Assembly (NCBI GenBank): GCA_900073065.1
Contig: FJOG01000038.1
Span: forward strand, 213,243 to 277,242
Origin: Phialocephala subalpina
Lineage: Eukaryota > Ascomycota > Leotiomycetes > Helotiales > Mollisiaceae
Length of the DNA stretch: 64,000 bases
Reading direction: 5' to 3'
Part shown: positions 22,238 through 33,443 of the stretch, one piece after another
Layout of the letters: every line of letters begins with the position of its first letter
How positions within the stretch are numbered: position 1 is the first letter of the stretch
Translations under genes and position numbers: made by a program
The notes under the pieces: generated by a model
Database searches by the model: none
What the model was told of the DNA's origin: nothing
What the model saw: only the letters and a program-made list of their open reading frames with translations

Positions 22238-23165
22238 ATGGCTCGAATTCTATCCCCGTTTTCCATGTTGATGCTCTCATCCATGATTGCATCTGTCGCA
22301 TCAACCACAGTACTGAGTCTCTTTGGGTTTATAACTGGCGAGCCTCTTTACGGGTCCGTTATCACTCAAGTATGGCACCATTCCTTAAACCTTCCTGTAC
22401 TTTCCTACACAGCTTACTCCCCAACAGATCTCCGACACTACATTATTCGCAATTCAGTGTATACCTACCACTCCTTATTCGCTTTGTGTCTTCGCCACTA
22501 CTACTCCATTTACCTACCTGACCGGTCCATCCACCGTATCCTTTAATGAGGGCCCTAAAACTGATGAGTAAGTATCTTTTTGTTCGTCTTGGCCAACAAT
22601 CTACGTACTTCCATTCTTTATTCCTTCTTTCTGCCATGGCATGATCATATCACCCCACAAAGATTGTAACCAACCATTACTAATCGATATTGTTACCAGA
22701 GCCTTCACGGTAACTTGCAACATAACCGGCACCACCGAAGCCACCTGTATCACATCTCAATCATATTCATTAGCAGCTACCGAAACCCTCCGCTCCGACA
22801 TCCTCGACTTTTCCTTCATGGTCAGTAATGTAACTATCACAGGTGGTCTTCCTATTGCTGCCGCAACGCCAATAACTTCTTCGGCGGGAACGAGTATTTC
22901 GTCTACCTCTTCAGCTGTGGTGAGGACAACTCCTACCCCATCACAAGCAATCAAGACGACATCGGCTGGGCAGGGCACAGGAAGCAACCCATTGAGTATA
23001 GGAGGCGTGTCTACGACATCGGGGACACCTACATCTTCAGGAGTTGCTGTCTCATCCACAACAAAGACTTCAAATGCAGCAGAGGCATCCCATCTACAAA
23101 TGTCTTGGAAAGTTATTGAAGCGGTAGTGGGAACTATGTCTATTATTTTAGCTCTGTTGGTATAG
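22238..23165 (+). CDS. GPI-anchored Ser/Thr-rich surface protein
   Basis: Exons 22238-22369, 22428-22567, 22700-23165 (738 nt, 245 aa), introns in phase with GTAAGT at 22568. Signal peptide (MLMLSSMIASVASTTV). The middle exon encodes a globular cysteine-bearing part (TTLFAIQCIPTTPYSLCVFA, FTYLTGPSTVSFNEGPKTDE), followed by FTVTCNITGTTEATCITSQS. Four cysteines could pair. A ~110-residue Ser/Thr/Gly stalk and a C-terminal hydrophobic helix (WKVIEAVVGTMSIILALLV) after a small-residue site (SNAAEAS) are typical of GPI anchoring. The fold resembles a widespread fungal family of secreted GPI proteins. It is an island between two AT-rich tracts, a location typical of lineage-specific or host-interaction genes (inference). 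Confidence 0.75.
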
Positions 23166-23442
23166 GTTAGTGGTCCATGGGTTGGTGGTCTAGCAGAATA
23201 TGTACCTCCTTACAAATAAGCTCTATCATTCCTGGTTCAATGTCTTGTGTAAATTGCAAGGATGCAAGGATGGCAAGGAGAGGAACAGTGTGTAAAGATA
23301 AAGATTCCACGAATTTTGATTTCAAGACATAAATTACACCTTGGGTTATAAATTGTGATTATGAATAGTGTTTCCTTTGATTGCGAGTGATAATCAGAAT
23401 TAGACAGCCATCATTGAAATTATAATGAGATATATCTTGGAG
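23166..23442. other. 3' flank of GPI-protein gene
   Basis: No gene or repeat is seen; composition falls towards the AT-rich tract. Confidence 0.4.
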
Positions 23443-23740
23443 TTAGACTTTGTGAGGACTAGAGAGGAGAAGCTCATAGTGTGCTTGCCCTTGGCGTTCA
23501 ACATCGTAGTCAAATTCCTCTCGCAATCTAGCCTTCGTTAGCATTTCTCCGAATATAGATACGTGTAGGATCTCTTATAAGTAGAGCACCAATCAAAGTT
23601 AATTTAAAGCCAAGGTCGGCCACGGTCTTGGCAAACTCTTGCAAGCACTTTGGGTCCAAACCAACGACGGCAACTTTATACTTTCCGTTTGTCTTTAGGC
23701 AAAGGCTTATTAAAAGGGGATAATTTCGTATTGCAAACAT
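23443..23740 (-). pseudogene. Coding relic at the edge of the AT-rich tract, family unknown
   Basis: Minus-strand text reads naturally in two overlapping frames. The first, VAVVGLDPKCLQEFAKTVAD followed by LGFKLTLIGALLIRDPTRIY, runs to a TAG at 23528-23530. The second frame continues as KARLREEFDYDVERQGQAHY, ELLLSSPHKV and a stop at 23443-23445. A one-base shift would join them. Upstream the sequence dissolves into A/T, so the 5' end is lost. No intact copy is in this window. I do not recognise the family. Confidence 0.4.
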
Positions 23741-23744
23741 TTAA

Positions 23745-24480
23745 AGCTAAATAAATATTACCTTAAATTAGTTTTCCTCGTTTATTATAATATTAGCCTT
23801 TTTAATAAAATCGTTTATATATTTAAATATTATAAAGTTTATTAAATAAATATATTAAAATAAAAAAGTAAACTAAAAATATTAAATCTAATAATAATAA
23901 TATTTAAATAAAAGTTTATTAATTTATATAATTTTAATATTTCTTTTCTATTTATAAAATTATTAAGAAAATATTTAAATTTTAATTTATTATTTTTTAT
24001 TTTTATTATTTTATAAATTTTTTTTTAGGAATATAAAAATATATAAAACTCGGGTTCAAAAATTATTATAATAAAAATTTAATTAAATAAATAATTTAGA
24101 AAAAGTAATTGAATTTAATTAGTGATTCGCTATAAGGATTAATATAAACTTTTTCTAAGGGGGGGGGGGAAATCACGTGAAAATAAAATTAAAAAGGGAA
24201 TAATCGATTTTCTTAAATTTTGATAAAAATACCAAATATAATTCTTTAATTAGTTTATTAAGAAATATCCCCTATATATAACTCTTAATAACTTCTAATT
24301 AAAAATACTAAAATTTTAATTTATTTATATTTTAAATATTTATATAATCTTTTATATAAATTACTTTATATTTATAAATAAATTGAAATTTAATTAAAAG
24401 CTTTTATTTTCCAAGTTTCAAGTTAAACTATTAATCCGTTATTATATTATTAATTAATAAATAATCATATATTATAAATC
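23745..24480. repeat. Second AT-rich (RIP-type) tract
   Basis: Very AT-rich sequence with no reading frame, broken only by a G-run at about 24163-24171 beside a CACGTG. It mirrors the tract on the other side of the GPI-protein island. Confidence 0.8.
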
Positions 24481-24509
24481 GCGATCGTAAAACCTCCTAA
24501 GTACGTTTC

Positions 24510-24643
24510 TGCCTAAGGCACTAAGGCCATTAGGCGCTGAGCACCAGACGCTAAGCACCAGACGCTGGAGCACTAAGATGCTATTGCCTAAGGCCATTAG
24601 ACGTTGGAATACCAGACGCTGGAGCACCAAAATCCTATTCTCT
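24510..24643 (+). repeat. Imperfect tandem repeat of CAGACGCTGGAGCAC-type units
   Basis: The block CCTAAGGCCATTAG...CCAGACGCT...GGAGCAC occurs twice (about 24520-24590 and 24588-24643), with the inner motif CACCAGACGCT(GG/AA) itself repeated four times. Both copies end in TCCTATT/TGCTATT-like text. Such arrays often mark the ends of decayed elements; the function is unknown. Confidence 0.6.
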
Positions 24644-24789
24644 CTATAACTCTATAGCTACGCAGCTCTTAAGGGGGGTCCCAAACTGTGGACACCCTCT
24701 ATGAATCTACATTTGTAATTGCGGCACTGAACGTTGTCTCGAAATGTATGAAAGACGAGCATGTCCTTGAAAGCATGGCTATATATCGC

Positions 24790-25346
24790 TCACCTCTCTC
24801 TGTTCTTGCTAGAATATTTGGCCCTTGCTGGAGCATACAACATAACGTCCAACAGATACAATGTTTCAACATTCTCGGGTTCATGGTCGCGGTTCACTCC
24901 AGACCAAACCCACAGATCCATCTCGGCAAAGTTGAGTGTTCCAGCGCCATTATAGTCTGTGATCTGACCTAGTACGATGAGCACATCTTCTACGTCAATG
25001 CCACCTTCGGGCTGGTGACGGGATACTGCAAGCAAGATGTTCTGAGGATGAATTGTCGCTTTCTTTAGTCGCCGGAAGGGAAACAGCAGGCTGATGTTGA
25101 GTGTCTGTTTGTGAGCAACAGTGATGTTGGGATTATGAAGAGGGGAATTGAGAGCAGGGAGAAATTCTAGTGGAGTTTGATCAATTATCGGAAGGGAGGA
25201 CAGCTGTTTCGAAATTTATTTGACGATGATTCAGGTGGGGTGGGAGGGAGAATGAGGAATTCAGGTATGCTGCAGGGTTTCTTGTGGATGGGTTGTGTGT
25301 CCGCTCCCAAGCTCAAAGCATTGGGTCTTCCTTTCACGGGTACCAT
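24790..25346 (-). pseudogene. Broken conserved gene, truncated at the AT-rich tract
   Basis: The ATG at 25346 begins MVPVKGRPNALSLGADTQPI and runs through PPTPPESSSNKFR. At about 25206-25212 the protein-like text moves to another frame (QLSSLPIIDQTPLEFLPALN), then HNPNITVAHKQTLNISLLFP, VSRHQPEGGIDVEDVLIVLG, and ends KNRER with a stop at 24790. One missing base near CGAAAC would restore one frame. The terminal GAGAG|GTGAGC looks like a splice donor whose downstream exon lies in decayed sequence, so the true 3' end seems lost. The reading is strikingly non-random but matches no family I know. Confidence 0.5.
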
Positions 25347-25447
25347 TTTGAGCTTTTGTGATCTCTGTAGCGATTGTTGGGTATCAATGCAATTGAATTC
25401 TATGCTCGCATGCTAGAATCTAGAATAGGAACGCAATCAAGTCCCAG

Positions 25448-28314
25448 TCACGGGGCGTCTTGAACACTCTCCTCCACTGACCCCGCCTCGACCTTTGAAT
25501 CCTTCCCTTCCCTGAAAGCCTCCTCTGTTTCTGCTTTCCATACTTCTAAGTTCTGACACGAATTGATTGTATTAGGATGGTCCACACCTAGTACTTTCTG
25601 CTGCAAGATTACACACTCAGACATCAACTCAATAGCTTGCTGCCATCGGCCTTGTGCTTGCCACGTGTGCGCATGGTTATTCATAGCGTTCAGCGTGTCA
25701 GGATGCTCTCGACCTAGCACTCCCCTCATAGTCTCCAACACCCACCCTTCCAGCTCTTCAGCTTCTTTCCATCTCTCTTGATCCGCGTAAGTCGAAGCTA
25801 AGTTTAGCATACTCGTCAGCGTATACATGTGCTCTGGTCCTAGATTTTCTCTCCTAGTCTCTAGCACCCGGAGCTCCAACACTTCCGCTTCTTTCAAACG
25901 ACCTTGATCTTGATATATTCCTGCTAAGCAGCCCATACATCTCAGTATTTCGTTATCGTCAGGACATAGAGTGTCTTTTGTAAGTTCGAGCCCTAGTTCA
26001 CACAGCTCTTTGGCTTCCTCGAGTTTCCTTTGACACTTATATGTCCATGCTAAGTCATTTATACAACTCAAAGTATCACGGTGTCCTGGTCCTAGTATTC
26101 TTCTGGTCGCCTCCAATGTTGCCTTTTGCAGCTCTCCAGCTTCTTCCCATCGTCCTTGTTCGAAATATGTGTCCGCTAGGTGGCCTGTGCAATTTAGTGT
26201 GTCAACACCCTCCTCTCCTTGACATATCTCCCATGCCTGAAGTGCTTGCTCGAGCATTGCCTCTCCGATATTTGGATTTCCCCGATCGCGACAATAACGT
26301 CCAGCTTCTTGAAGGATCCAGGACCACTTCTCTAGGTATCTCTCGTTCTTCGGCCGATATGAAAGGACCATTTGAGCATGAGGGAATAACTCTTGCCAGG
26401 TTCCCCAATTATCAAAGCTGGCATATGGGACAGCAGCGCGCAGGATCTTAATGTAATTTTCTTCCCACCTTTTCAGTTCGTCATTGATCTCGAGCCATTT
26501 CTTCATGGAAATTTGAACCAGGCGATGCATTTCGAATTTCTGCCCATTGGTATCTGTGGTGATAAGAGAGTAGCTCCTCAAGGTCGTAATATCATCTTCA
26601 AAGTGGGCCTTCTTCTTATTATGGGTGTGGTTCTGGTGATTCTCGCTGGCTTGGCTATCAGGAAGCCGTTTGCGATGACGATGATTGCGCGACAATCGTT
26701 CTTTGCGTGCTTTGTAGTTCCCTCGTAGAAGCGACTCAGGTATACCCTGACGATCAAACAGACTCATCAGAGATAATAGCCGAGCAGCTGATGGGGAGCT
26801 CTCACGAAGATAGGAAAATGAAACCTGCCAGGTTGCCATGATGGAATTGGACGATGTTTCGTCTCGGCGGATATCTGGTAAATTGGTTCCCAGCAATCTC
26901 TCTCTCTCCTCATCGCTGGTGCTTAGCTTGTGGAGATATCTTCGGATACTAATCCTTGGTAGCCTTTGACTGATGTATGCTGCGGCTTGAGCGATTGCGA
27001 GAGGCATATAGTCGAGAGCATCAACTAATTCCTTGGCGCCATCCATATCCAGGTTATCAGGCAGCTTCTTGCTGAGGAGCGTAATTGCATGACGTTCATC
27101 GAGCGGCTCCACCTTGATAATGTCATGATGCCGTCCTGTGAGCTTGAGGGCTACGTCTTGATTCCGTGAAGTAATGAGGATAGATCCGTTATCCGATTGA
27201 GGTAGAAAGTCGTGCAACGATTGAGTGGCTCGTGCTGACTGATTTTCAGGTCTCTGAGAAAAGAACACATTCGGATCATCCGCGTTGTCGAGTATCATGA
27301 GCCATCGACCGTTTGAATCATTATGTAACCAACGGCTGACGAGTTGAAGAATATTGGCTCCCGGTTTGTTGCGTTCTGGAATCTTGACTGCCTCTGCGAT
27401 CTCTCTGTATCCTTCCTCAAACCGTGCTGTTGTGCCGCAGTGGACCCAAAATACCCAAGTGTCTGCAGCCTCCTGCCGGACTTGGTACGAACATTCGATC
27501 GCAAGTTGAGATTTCCTATGAAATGTCATGTCAGACTGTGGTTTCTTCATGCGCGTATGTTACAACCCACCCAACGCCTCCAAGCCCGACGAAGGCCACT
27601 CGAGCCGCGGGCACTGATAATTTTTCTCGAGCTTGTGTAAGGACATCGCGTGCTACGAAGTCGGGATCCTGGCGAAAAGGTACGGTGGAACAAGGCGTGG
27701 GTCGTGATTGAGGGTGCTCTACGGAGACGGCAAGGTTAGCCTTGTTACTTTGTGTCGAATGTTGGAGTTCTCGACAATGAGGTAAGATAGTAATTGACTT
27801 CCCAGGTGCAGATAGCCCAGTAGTATAAATTGAAAATCTCAAAGAACTGGGAAGCCTTACCTGCTCGAGATCGAAATGCCAAAGTCGTAGCCGCGTGAGA
27901 ATAGGTCAACACACGTATGTATCTGTCGATTTCCGTCCTTATGTCTTGAACTTTTCCCTCATGGCGGAGACTTGAAAATGTTTTCCGAGTTTTTCGACTC
28001 CATGAATCGCTTTTCAGCGTGACAAGTCTGGCAAGAATTGAGTGCAGTTTCCTAACCAATCTTCGGCAGGCTTTGATAGCAGGAAGCAGCGCATCTTCCG
28101 TTTCGGCGCTGACACTGCCTGTCTCGATAGCAGTCTTCGTCTGAGCAAGGGCATCGAGCAAGACAGGTAACTCGATCTCTATGTGTCGGAAACACTGCGG
28201 AATCTCGACCCTCTTTGAATGGAACTCCTTCAGGCGGCCCAAGACTTTACCACCGAATTCAAGAAGCTGTACGATGCTGGCGATACTGCCGATCACAGCT
28301 AAGGCTTCTGCCAT
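25448..28314 (-). CDS. NLR-like STAND protein: SesA-like N-domain, NB-ARC NTPase, TPR repeats
   Basis: Exons 28314-27861, 27769-27571, 27515-25448 (2721 nt, 906 aa). Residues 1-150 begin MAEALAVIGSIASIVQLLEF and include FRHIEIELPVLLDALAQTKT, the helical N-domain type found on fungal STAND/NACHT proteins (SesA-like). The second intron splits the P-loop, which after splicing reads GLGGVGKS (213-220). Walker B is WLMILDNADD (289-298), then GSILITSRNQ (RNBS-B/sensor) and the GLPL-equivalent YMPLAIAQAA. The C-terminus holds five kinesin-light-chain-type TPRs of exactly 42 residues (about 663-872; for example LASTYADQERWKEAEELE, GREHPDTLNAMN). Such proteins act in fungal incompatibility and immune-like responses by nucleotide-driven oligomerisation. 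A basic Asn/His/Lys insert (RHRKRLPDSQASENHQNHTH) lies between NB-ARC and TPR. Confidence 0.88.
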
Positions 28315-29460
28315 CGAGCTTCGAGGATCAACGTCTGCGAACGCGTAAGGAGGAAGACTGGGCAAAATAAGAAATGAGGAACGCAGTTTATGACTGTTGT
28401 GATGGTGAAGAATAGGCACAGAGAAGGAGAAATACTCGAGTAGATTTCCAGGCAGTGCATTTGGGCGCCAACACATTGGCCAGGCTTTCTGCAGCTCAGC
28501 CTTGTGAGCCACGCGGGTGATCACCAAATTGGTGGACCGCGACAGGAAAGCCACACCTGGTGCAGAAATGTTGGAAAATACCTAAACGTCGACAAGATTG
28601 AAGGATACCACCGACGATTGTTTTGTGTCAATTGCAAGAAGGTATTCTGTTGCATACATAAACATGGACTCATTGAACAAGGCAGCTGTTGATGCACGAT
28701 TCCGCGCGCGAGAATTGCATGGTCCTATTGGAAGAATGGGCGAACTCGACGTGAACCTCGAGTAAACTGAAAGGTGGGTGATGAGACAACGCAGGTACCG
28801 CAAGTACTCGATACCGTATCTTTGAAGATATCGAGAAGCAAAAAAAGGCATCTGCATAAGAGGCGTCTTAATGAATGGATGGAAAAGGAGGGAAAAGGTG
28901 AAGGGAAAATACGCTAAGCTATTTCCAGCGTAGGGCGAGTCCTCGAATATCACTGGCATCAGTAGCATCCCTCTCCACCGGAGAAAAAACGTGCCGATTT
29001 GCTCGGGCGGAATACCGATAAACCCCGAAATTCATCAACACTTAATAAATAAATATTTTGCAAACTTGTAGTATGCATGTACATTGGCTATTTTCAAATT
29101 GTTCCGTCAAAATTGTATTAAAATTGGAGTGTGGAACGTTGAGAAAAGGGTTTGTGAGTACTTGAGATTTTGGTGTTCTCACGTCACAAAATCGGCGCCT
29201 TTTTTCTCCGCTGGCATCATCTCCATGGACTCGTTTCCAAACTCCGGGATATCCGATCTGCCTGCTCACGACTCAGAGTTGATCGAGGAATAGAAACAAG
29301 GATGAATTCTACATGAATGTACAATGGCGGCGTACATCCGTACTTAAATCCGCACTGTGCCTCGCATTCGCATCAGGATCAGTATAAGTATCAACATTTC
29401 CTCTCCCTGCATGTTCTGTGTCAAACTCGCCATCTCTGAAGTGATAACTTGAAGCACAAG
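28315..29460. other. Divergent promoter region between NLR and dehydrogenase genes
   Basis: No gene is supported. Frames on the minus strand (28968-28582, 28554-28315) run into the NLR leader and have no domain. The region is bidirectional, feeding the NLR (minus) and the short-chain dehydrogenase (plus). Confidence 0.5.
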
Positions 29461-30448
29461 ATGCCTTACCCATCTGCCAGGCCCGACAATGGTATGTTCA
29501 ACTCTCCTCCCATCTGGAATATGACTGACGACCAGCAGGAATAGCTTTCGTCAAGACCCGACATCACGACACCTACCCCTTCATCGACCCTGCTACGAAG
29601 TCAGACCATACAGGACATTATGTGCTAGTAACAGGCGCATCGAAAGGGGTTGGACGTGCTACTGCACTCGCATTCGCGAAATCTGGTGCTGAAGGAATAG
29701 CCATTGGAGCACGATCAGACTTCGGAACCCTCGAGCAAGAGATGTTATCCGCCGCCAAAACAGCAGGAAAGAAAGCGCCGAAGATCCTAAGGCTATCCCT
29801 CGATGTGGCAGACTATTCAAGCGTGGAAAAAGCTGCGAAGGAGACTGAGAAAGAGTTCGGGCAACTGGACATACTGATCAATAATGCGGGGTATCTTGGA
29901 GATTGGGTGGCCATTGGAGAGACGGATCCCAAGGGCTGGTGGCGGAATTATGAAATCAATGTTGGGGGTGTATACAATGTCTCGAGAGCATTCTTGCCTT
30001 TGGTACTGAAGGGGAAGCAAAAGACTGTTGTCAATATAAGCAGTGCTGGTGCACATGGTTTGAGTGCTGGAGCGAGCGGATATCAGAGCTCGAAATTCGC
30101 GCTCTTGCGGTTCACTGAGTTTCTGAACGTTGATTATGCAGATCAAGGTCTGGTGGCTTATGCTGTTCATCCTTGTGGGGCACCTACAGAACTTGGGCTC
30201 AATATGCCTGAGCACATGCATTTCGGTATGGCTACCGCACTTTCCTTTCCAATTATCCAGCTGACAAGATTCTAGTCTTCACCGACACTCTTGAAATCGC
30301 ATCTGATGCCATGGTATTCTTAACATCCCAGAAGCGGGACTGGTTGGCTGGCCGGTACATTGATTGCTGTTGGGACATGGAGGAGTTCTTGAGCAAAGAG
30401 AAGGAGATTGTCGAGGGCGATAAACTCAAGATGAGAATGGTATTTTGA
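29461..30448 (+). CDS. Short-chain dehydrogenase/reductase (classical SDR)
   Basis: Exons 29461-29491, 29539-30225, 30276-30448 (891 nt, 296 aa). The Rossmann cofactor motif is VLVTGASKGVGRATALAFAK, then DILINNAG, and the active site is NISSAGAHG with Y-x-x-x-K in SGYQSSKFALLRFTEFLNVD. AVHPCGAPTELG is the usual PG-type post-catalytic loop. A basic residue after TGASKG with an Arg further on (IGARSD) suggests NADP(H) use (inference). It is a soluble oxidoreductase with unknown substrate, divergent from the NLR gene. The first exon is only 31 nt. Confidence 0.88.
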
Positions 30449-30764
30449 GTTGGTGTGGCTCCAACCGCAGCTATGTGTTATGAAAAGAGCAATTCTGCCA
30501 CCGAATCGCCGTCTGACCCTGGGACAATGTTGCTTCCAAAATCCCTGAATACTTGTGAGATATTGTCCATGTCAACTCCAAGCCTTCTCTCGCAAGACTC
30601 TTTACAGCCACAGATCTAATTTACTTCACCATCTCCTAATTTTCTTACCACGCCCAATCTGCGACCATCCCTCGTCTTCCCACCAACCCCGTCCTTACAA
30701 CGCTACCAGCCCATATGCACATCCGCACGCCTACATCACATCGAACACAAACACCCACACCAAC
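30449..30764. other. Convergent 3' region
   Basis: 3' ends of the dehydrogenase and the minus-strand membrane protein; rich in short C-rich stretches; no gene supported. Confidence 0.4.
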
Positions 30765-31590
30765 TCACAACTCCTTCCTCCCTTTCTCCTTCCCGACCAC
30801 TCTATCTTCCCCAAAGGCACCCGTCAAATACCCAATCTTAAACACCATCGTCAAGACCGGAACACCTAGCTGCATCCAAAGCGGCGCTTCCCAAGTTCTC
30901 CATTGCTTCAGTCCTTCCCAGCCAAGGACGTACGCGAAGCTTCCCCAGCTATTGAATGTTAGCACCACTACTCATATAAAACACTTCATCCATCCTCTAA
31001 ACCCAGACTCCAAGAGCAACTATCCTAGCACTTGCACCAGCCCGGGTCTGGTCTGGAGCCTGCTTCTTCGGTGATGACCTGGCAATGGAAACTGGAAGCA
31101 CCATGCCCAGCCACTAGGCAAGCCAACCACCTCACAGCCGTTTCTCCCAGTCCCATCACTCTCACCAAACTCTCAACCGAAACAGAAAAAAAAGGAAGAA
31201 ACACGAAGAACTCACTGCGGAACATCCGTCAAAGCACTAACCCACACATATCCCTTCACAACCCTCTTATCACCCCAGAGCATAATCACAACCGTCAGCG
31301 TAGAAATCATAAACATCAGCACCGAAGTTTGAAGCGCCAGCATTATCTCCAATGGAGTTGGGTTCGGGTCGAGCGTGTTGCGGCCGGCGAGGGAGGAGGG
31401 GAGGAGAGTGGTTATTGAGAGGGGGTTGAGGATGGGTTGGAGGAAGCCGCCGAAGAAACTTGTTTGGGTTAGAAGTTGAGGGAATAAGATATCGGTGATG
31501 GGAGGGAGGGGAAGGAGGGGAGAGGTACCAAAGACAAGGCTCCACATAGAGGAAGAAGAAGCGGGGGATTGGGGGCATGAACGTCGCCAT
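30765..31590 (-). CDS. Small membrane protein, DUF7704-like (162 aa)
   Basis: Exons 31590-31529, 31458-31216, 30948-30765 (489 nt) join in phase. The start MATFMPPIPRFFFLYVEPCL is the characteristic opening of a fungal four-helix membrane family that I associate with DUF7704. Then come GGFLQPILNPLSITTLLP, the helix LALQTSVLMFMISTLTVVIM, VVKGYVWVSALTDVPHW across the second junction, and WMQLGVPVLTMVFKIGYLTG near the C-terminus. The second intron is long (267 nt) but has a good branch site and acceptor (GCTAACATTCAATAG). The first donor, GTACCT, is weaker. Function unknown. Confidence 0.65.
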
Positions 31591-32213
31591 TTTTGCTGAT
31601 TTCTTTCCAATTGTTCAAATGAGAAACCGAAGGATGAGGTCTGAAAAGAAAACAAGCAAGCAGCAGAGACACTGAGATATAAGTATTGCTCTGTTGATCA
31701 ACTAGGCTGATGTCACGTGTATTAGGGGGTATTTTGAAGGTAACCGAAGCCGATTGGCAGGCGCTGATTGGTGGCGGTACGACGAGGGCTTCTGAGTGGT
31801 TGGTTTGAGTGCGAGTTTCTCCACTGTGGATTGTCGGTATATAATTTATATTCCGATGAAGTGAATCGTGCGTGTGCCAGAGAGGAAGCTCCACGTCGCG
31901 AGGCTAAACATTTCAATGATTCCGCGCCGACATTTCGAAGTCTCAGATCTCTTCGGCGGGGTAACAGCAGGGGTGACTAGTAACGTTGAGGGACCACCTA
32001 GGAATTAAGTTTAGAGGTATTGTAAAAGAGTAATATGGAGGAGACTCATACCTTCGACACAAACGAAAGGCTGATTTCGGTGAAGATGGGAAAGTTCAAT
32101 CACATCAAAAAAGGTAAAGACAACCGCGGGTTGAAATCTACGACTTTTTTGTAGCTAACTCCGAGGTCTAAACTCTACGCTTCGTTTCCTTCGTAAGCAC
32201 ATGATCCCCTCGC
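31591..32213. other. Intergenic, promoter of DUF7704-like gene
   Basis: No gene is supported. It contains the upstream region of the minus-strand membrane protein and the 3' flank of the metacaspase. Confidence 0.4.
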
Positions 32214-33443
32214 TCATAGAGCCAGCGGCTGCTCGAGATTGATCTCAATACCGATACTCAGTTGCGGAACCTGGGTGTAGTTCGACTGCCTCAAGTTATA
32301 CCTCGTATCCTGCAACGCCTATCAACTCGTCAGCTTTCCCATCTCTCCGCTCCCTGGTAGAATTTCCACTCACCTGCAAATAAGTCGGGTTCGCCATCTT
32401 CTTCATAGTCTCCAAGAAAGCCCAACTCATAGCCCCCTCACTCATCCCCCCAATATTAGCATCAGCGCTCGTCTGATCATCACGACATCCGCTGAACATG
32501 GTAACCATCTTGTGTTCCCTTTTTCTGTCAGCCCTCACTCCCAACACCATACCTTCCAACCTTTCCATGACACTTCTCAAAGATGAAAAGAACTCACCTC
32601 TCATAAGCACCATAATCCCCCTCCGCCAACCCCTCCTCCTCCCCCATATGCTTAAACCCCCTAAAGAAATTCGTCGCACCAGCATACAAATCCTTCGCCT
32701 CAGCCATCTTATCAAAGCTGAAACCACCTCTAAACAAATCATTCGCCTCCCCCATCAATCTCACCCCTGCCTTCAAATTATCCATCAAAGAAATGTTACC
32801 ATCATCATCACTTCGATAGACAAACGGTAACTCCAGGGCTGAGCCGGAATGGCAACAATCTAAGATGACGAACAGGGTTGAAGATGGAGGGAGAGCGGAA
32901 ACGAGGTGTTGGTGTAGGATGTCAGAGTCGATTTGTCCGCGTTCGCGGAAGTCGACAGGACAGATGGTGTCGAGGAGGCCGGAGGGGTGGTTTCCGGTGG
33001 GGTCTTGGACTTGACCTCCATGTCCAGAGTAGTGGAAGAAGTTTGTTGTTCCTGGTTCGGAGACTAGCCAGTCTATTGCTGCCTTTGGGGTTGGTCAGCT
33101 GACTTGGACATAAGATGGGAAAGGGGGGGAGGTACGAGGATGTTATGACCGCTGGGGTAGTATTGCCCTTCCATGTCATCGCGGAGAATGACTTGTGAGC
33201 GTGGGTCATCTGAGTAGCCGCGATAGCTGAGGAACTCGGCGACGTTGGCGACATCTTGATGGCAGCCGCGGAGTTCATTTTCGCTGCCTGTGTAGCTGAT
33301 ACCGAGTCAGTAAAATAGTTTTCGGAGAATATGCAACGAACCTTTAGTGTACGGTAGGAGAGAATGAGGGTAGAGAAAGGAGAAGGGGGATACTCACTTG
33401 ATGCCGATGAGGAGGGACTTCTTTCTCGAGCCGTACGACATCG
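32214..33443 (-). CDS. Metacaspase (type I core without prodomain); one-base shift in exon 1
   Basis: Exons 33443-33398, 33295-33136, 33082-32598, 32524-32374, 32309-32214. The catalytic His lies in FFHYSGHGGQVQDPTG and the catalytic Cys in VILDCCHSGSALELPFVYRS. Other landmarks are ENELRGCHQDVANVAEFLSY, GLLDTICPVDFRERGQIDSD and the p10-like FSGCRDDQTSADANIGGMSE. Metacaspases are Ca-dependent Arg/Lys-specific cysteine proteases of proteostasis and cell death. The ATG at 33443 reads MSYGSRKK, but the SLLIGI block that follows is in another frame: the exons sum to 938 nt, one short of a multiple of three. Either a base is missing at the A-rich run (33417-33425) or the true start is an upstream exon. 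No Pro/Gln-rich prodomain is seen. Confidence 0.8.

Noticed and set aside
22238..22546. Continuous 102-codon reading at the start of the GPI-protein gene
   Set aside because: Past 22370 the frame becomes unlike protein; splicing to 22428 gives cysteine-bearing text and correct phase into the third exon.
31025..31225. Extra middle exon for the DUF7704-like gene
   Set aside because: All tested middle exons give phase conflicts; direct joining of 31216 to 30948 is in phase and yields the expected D-V-P-H-W.
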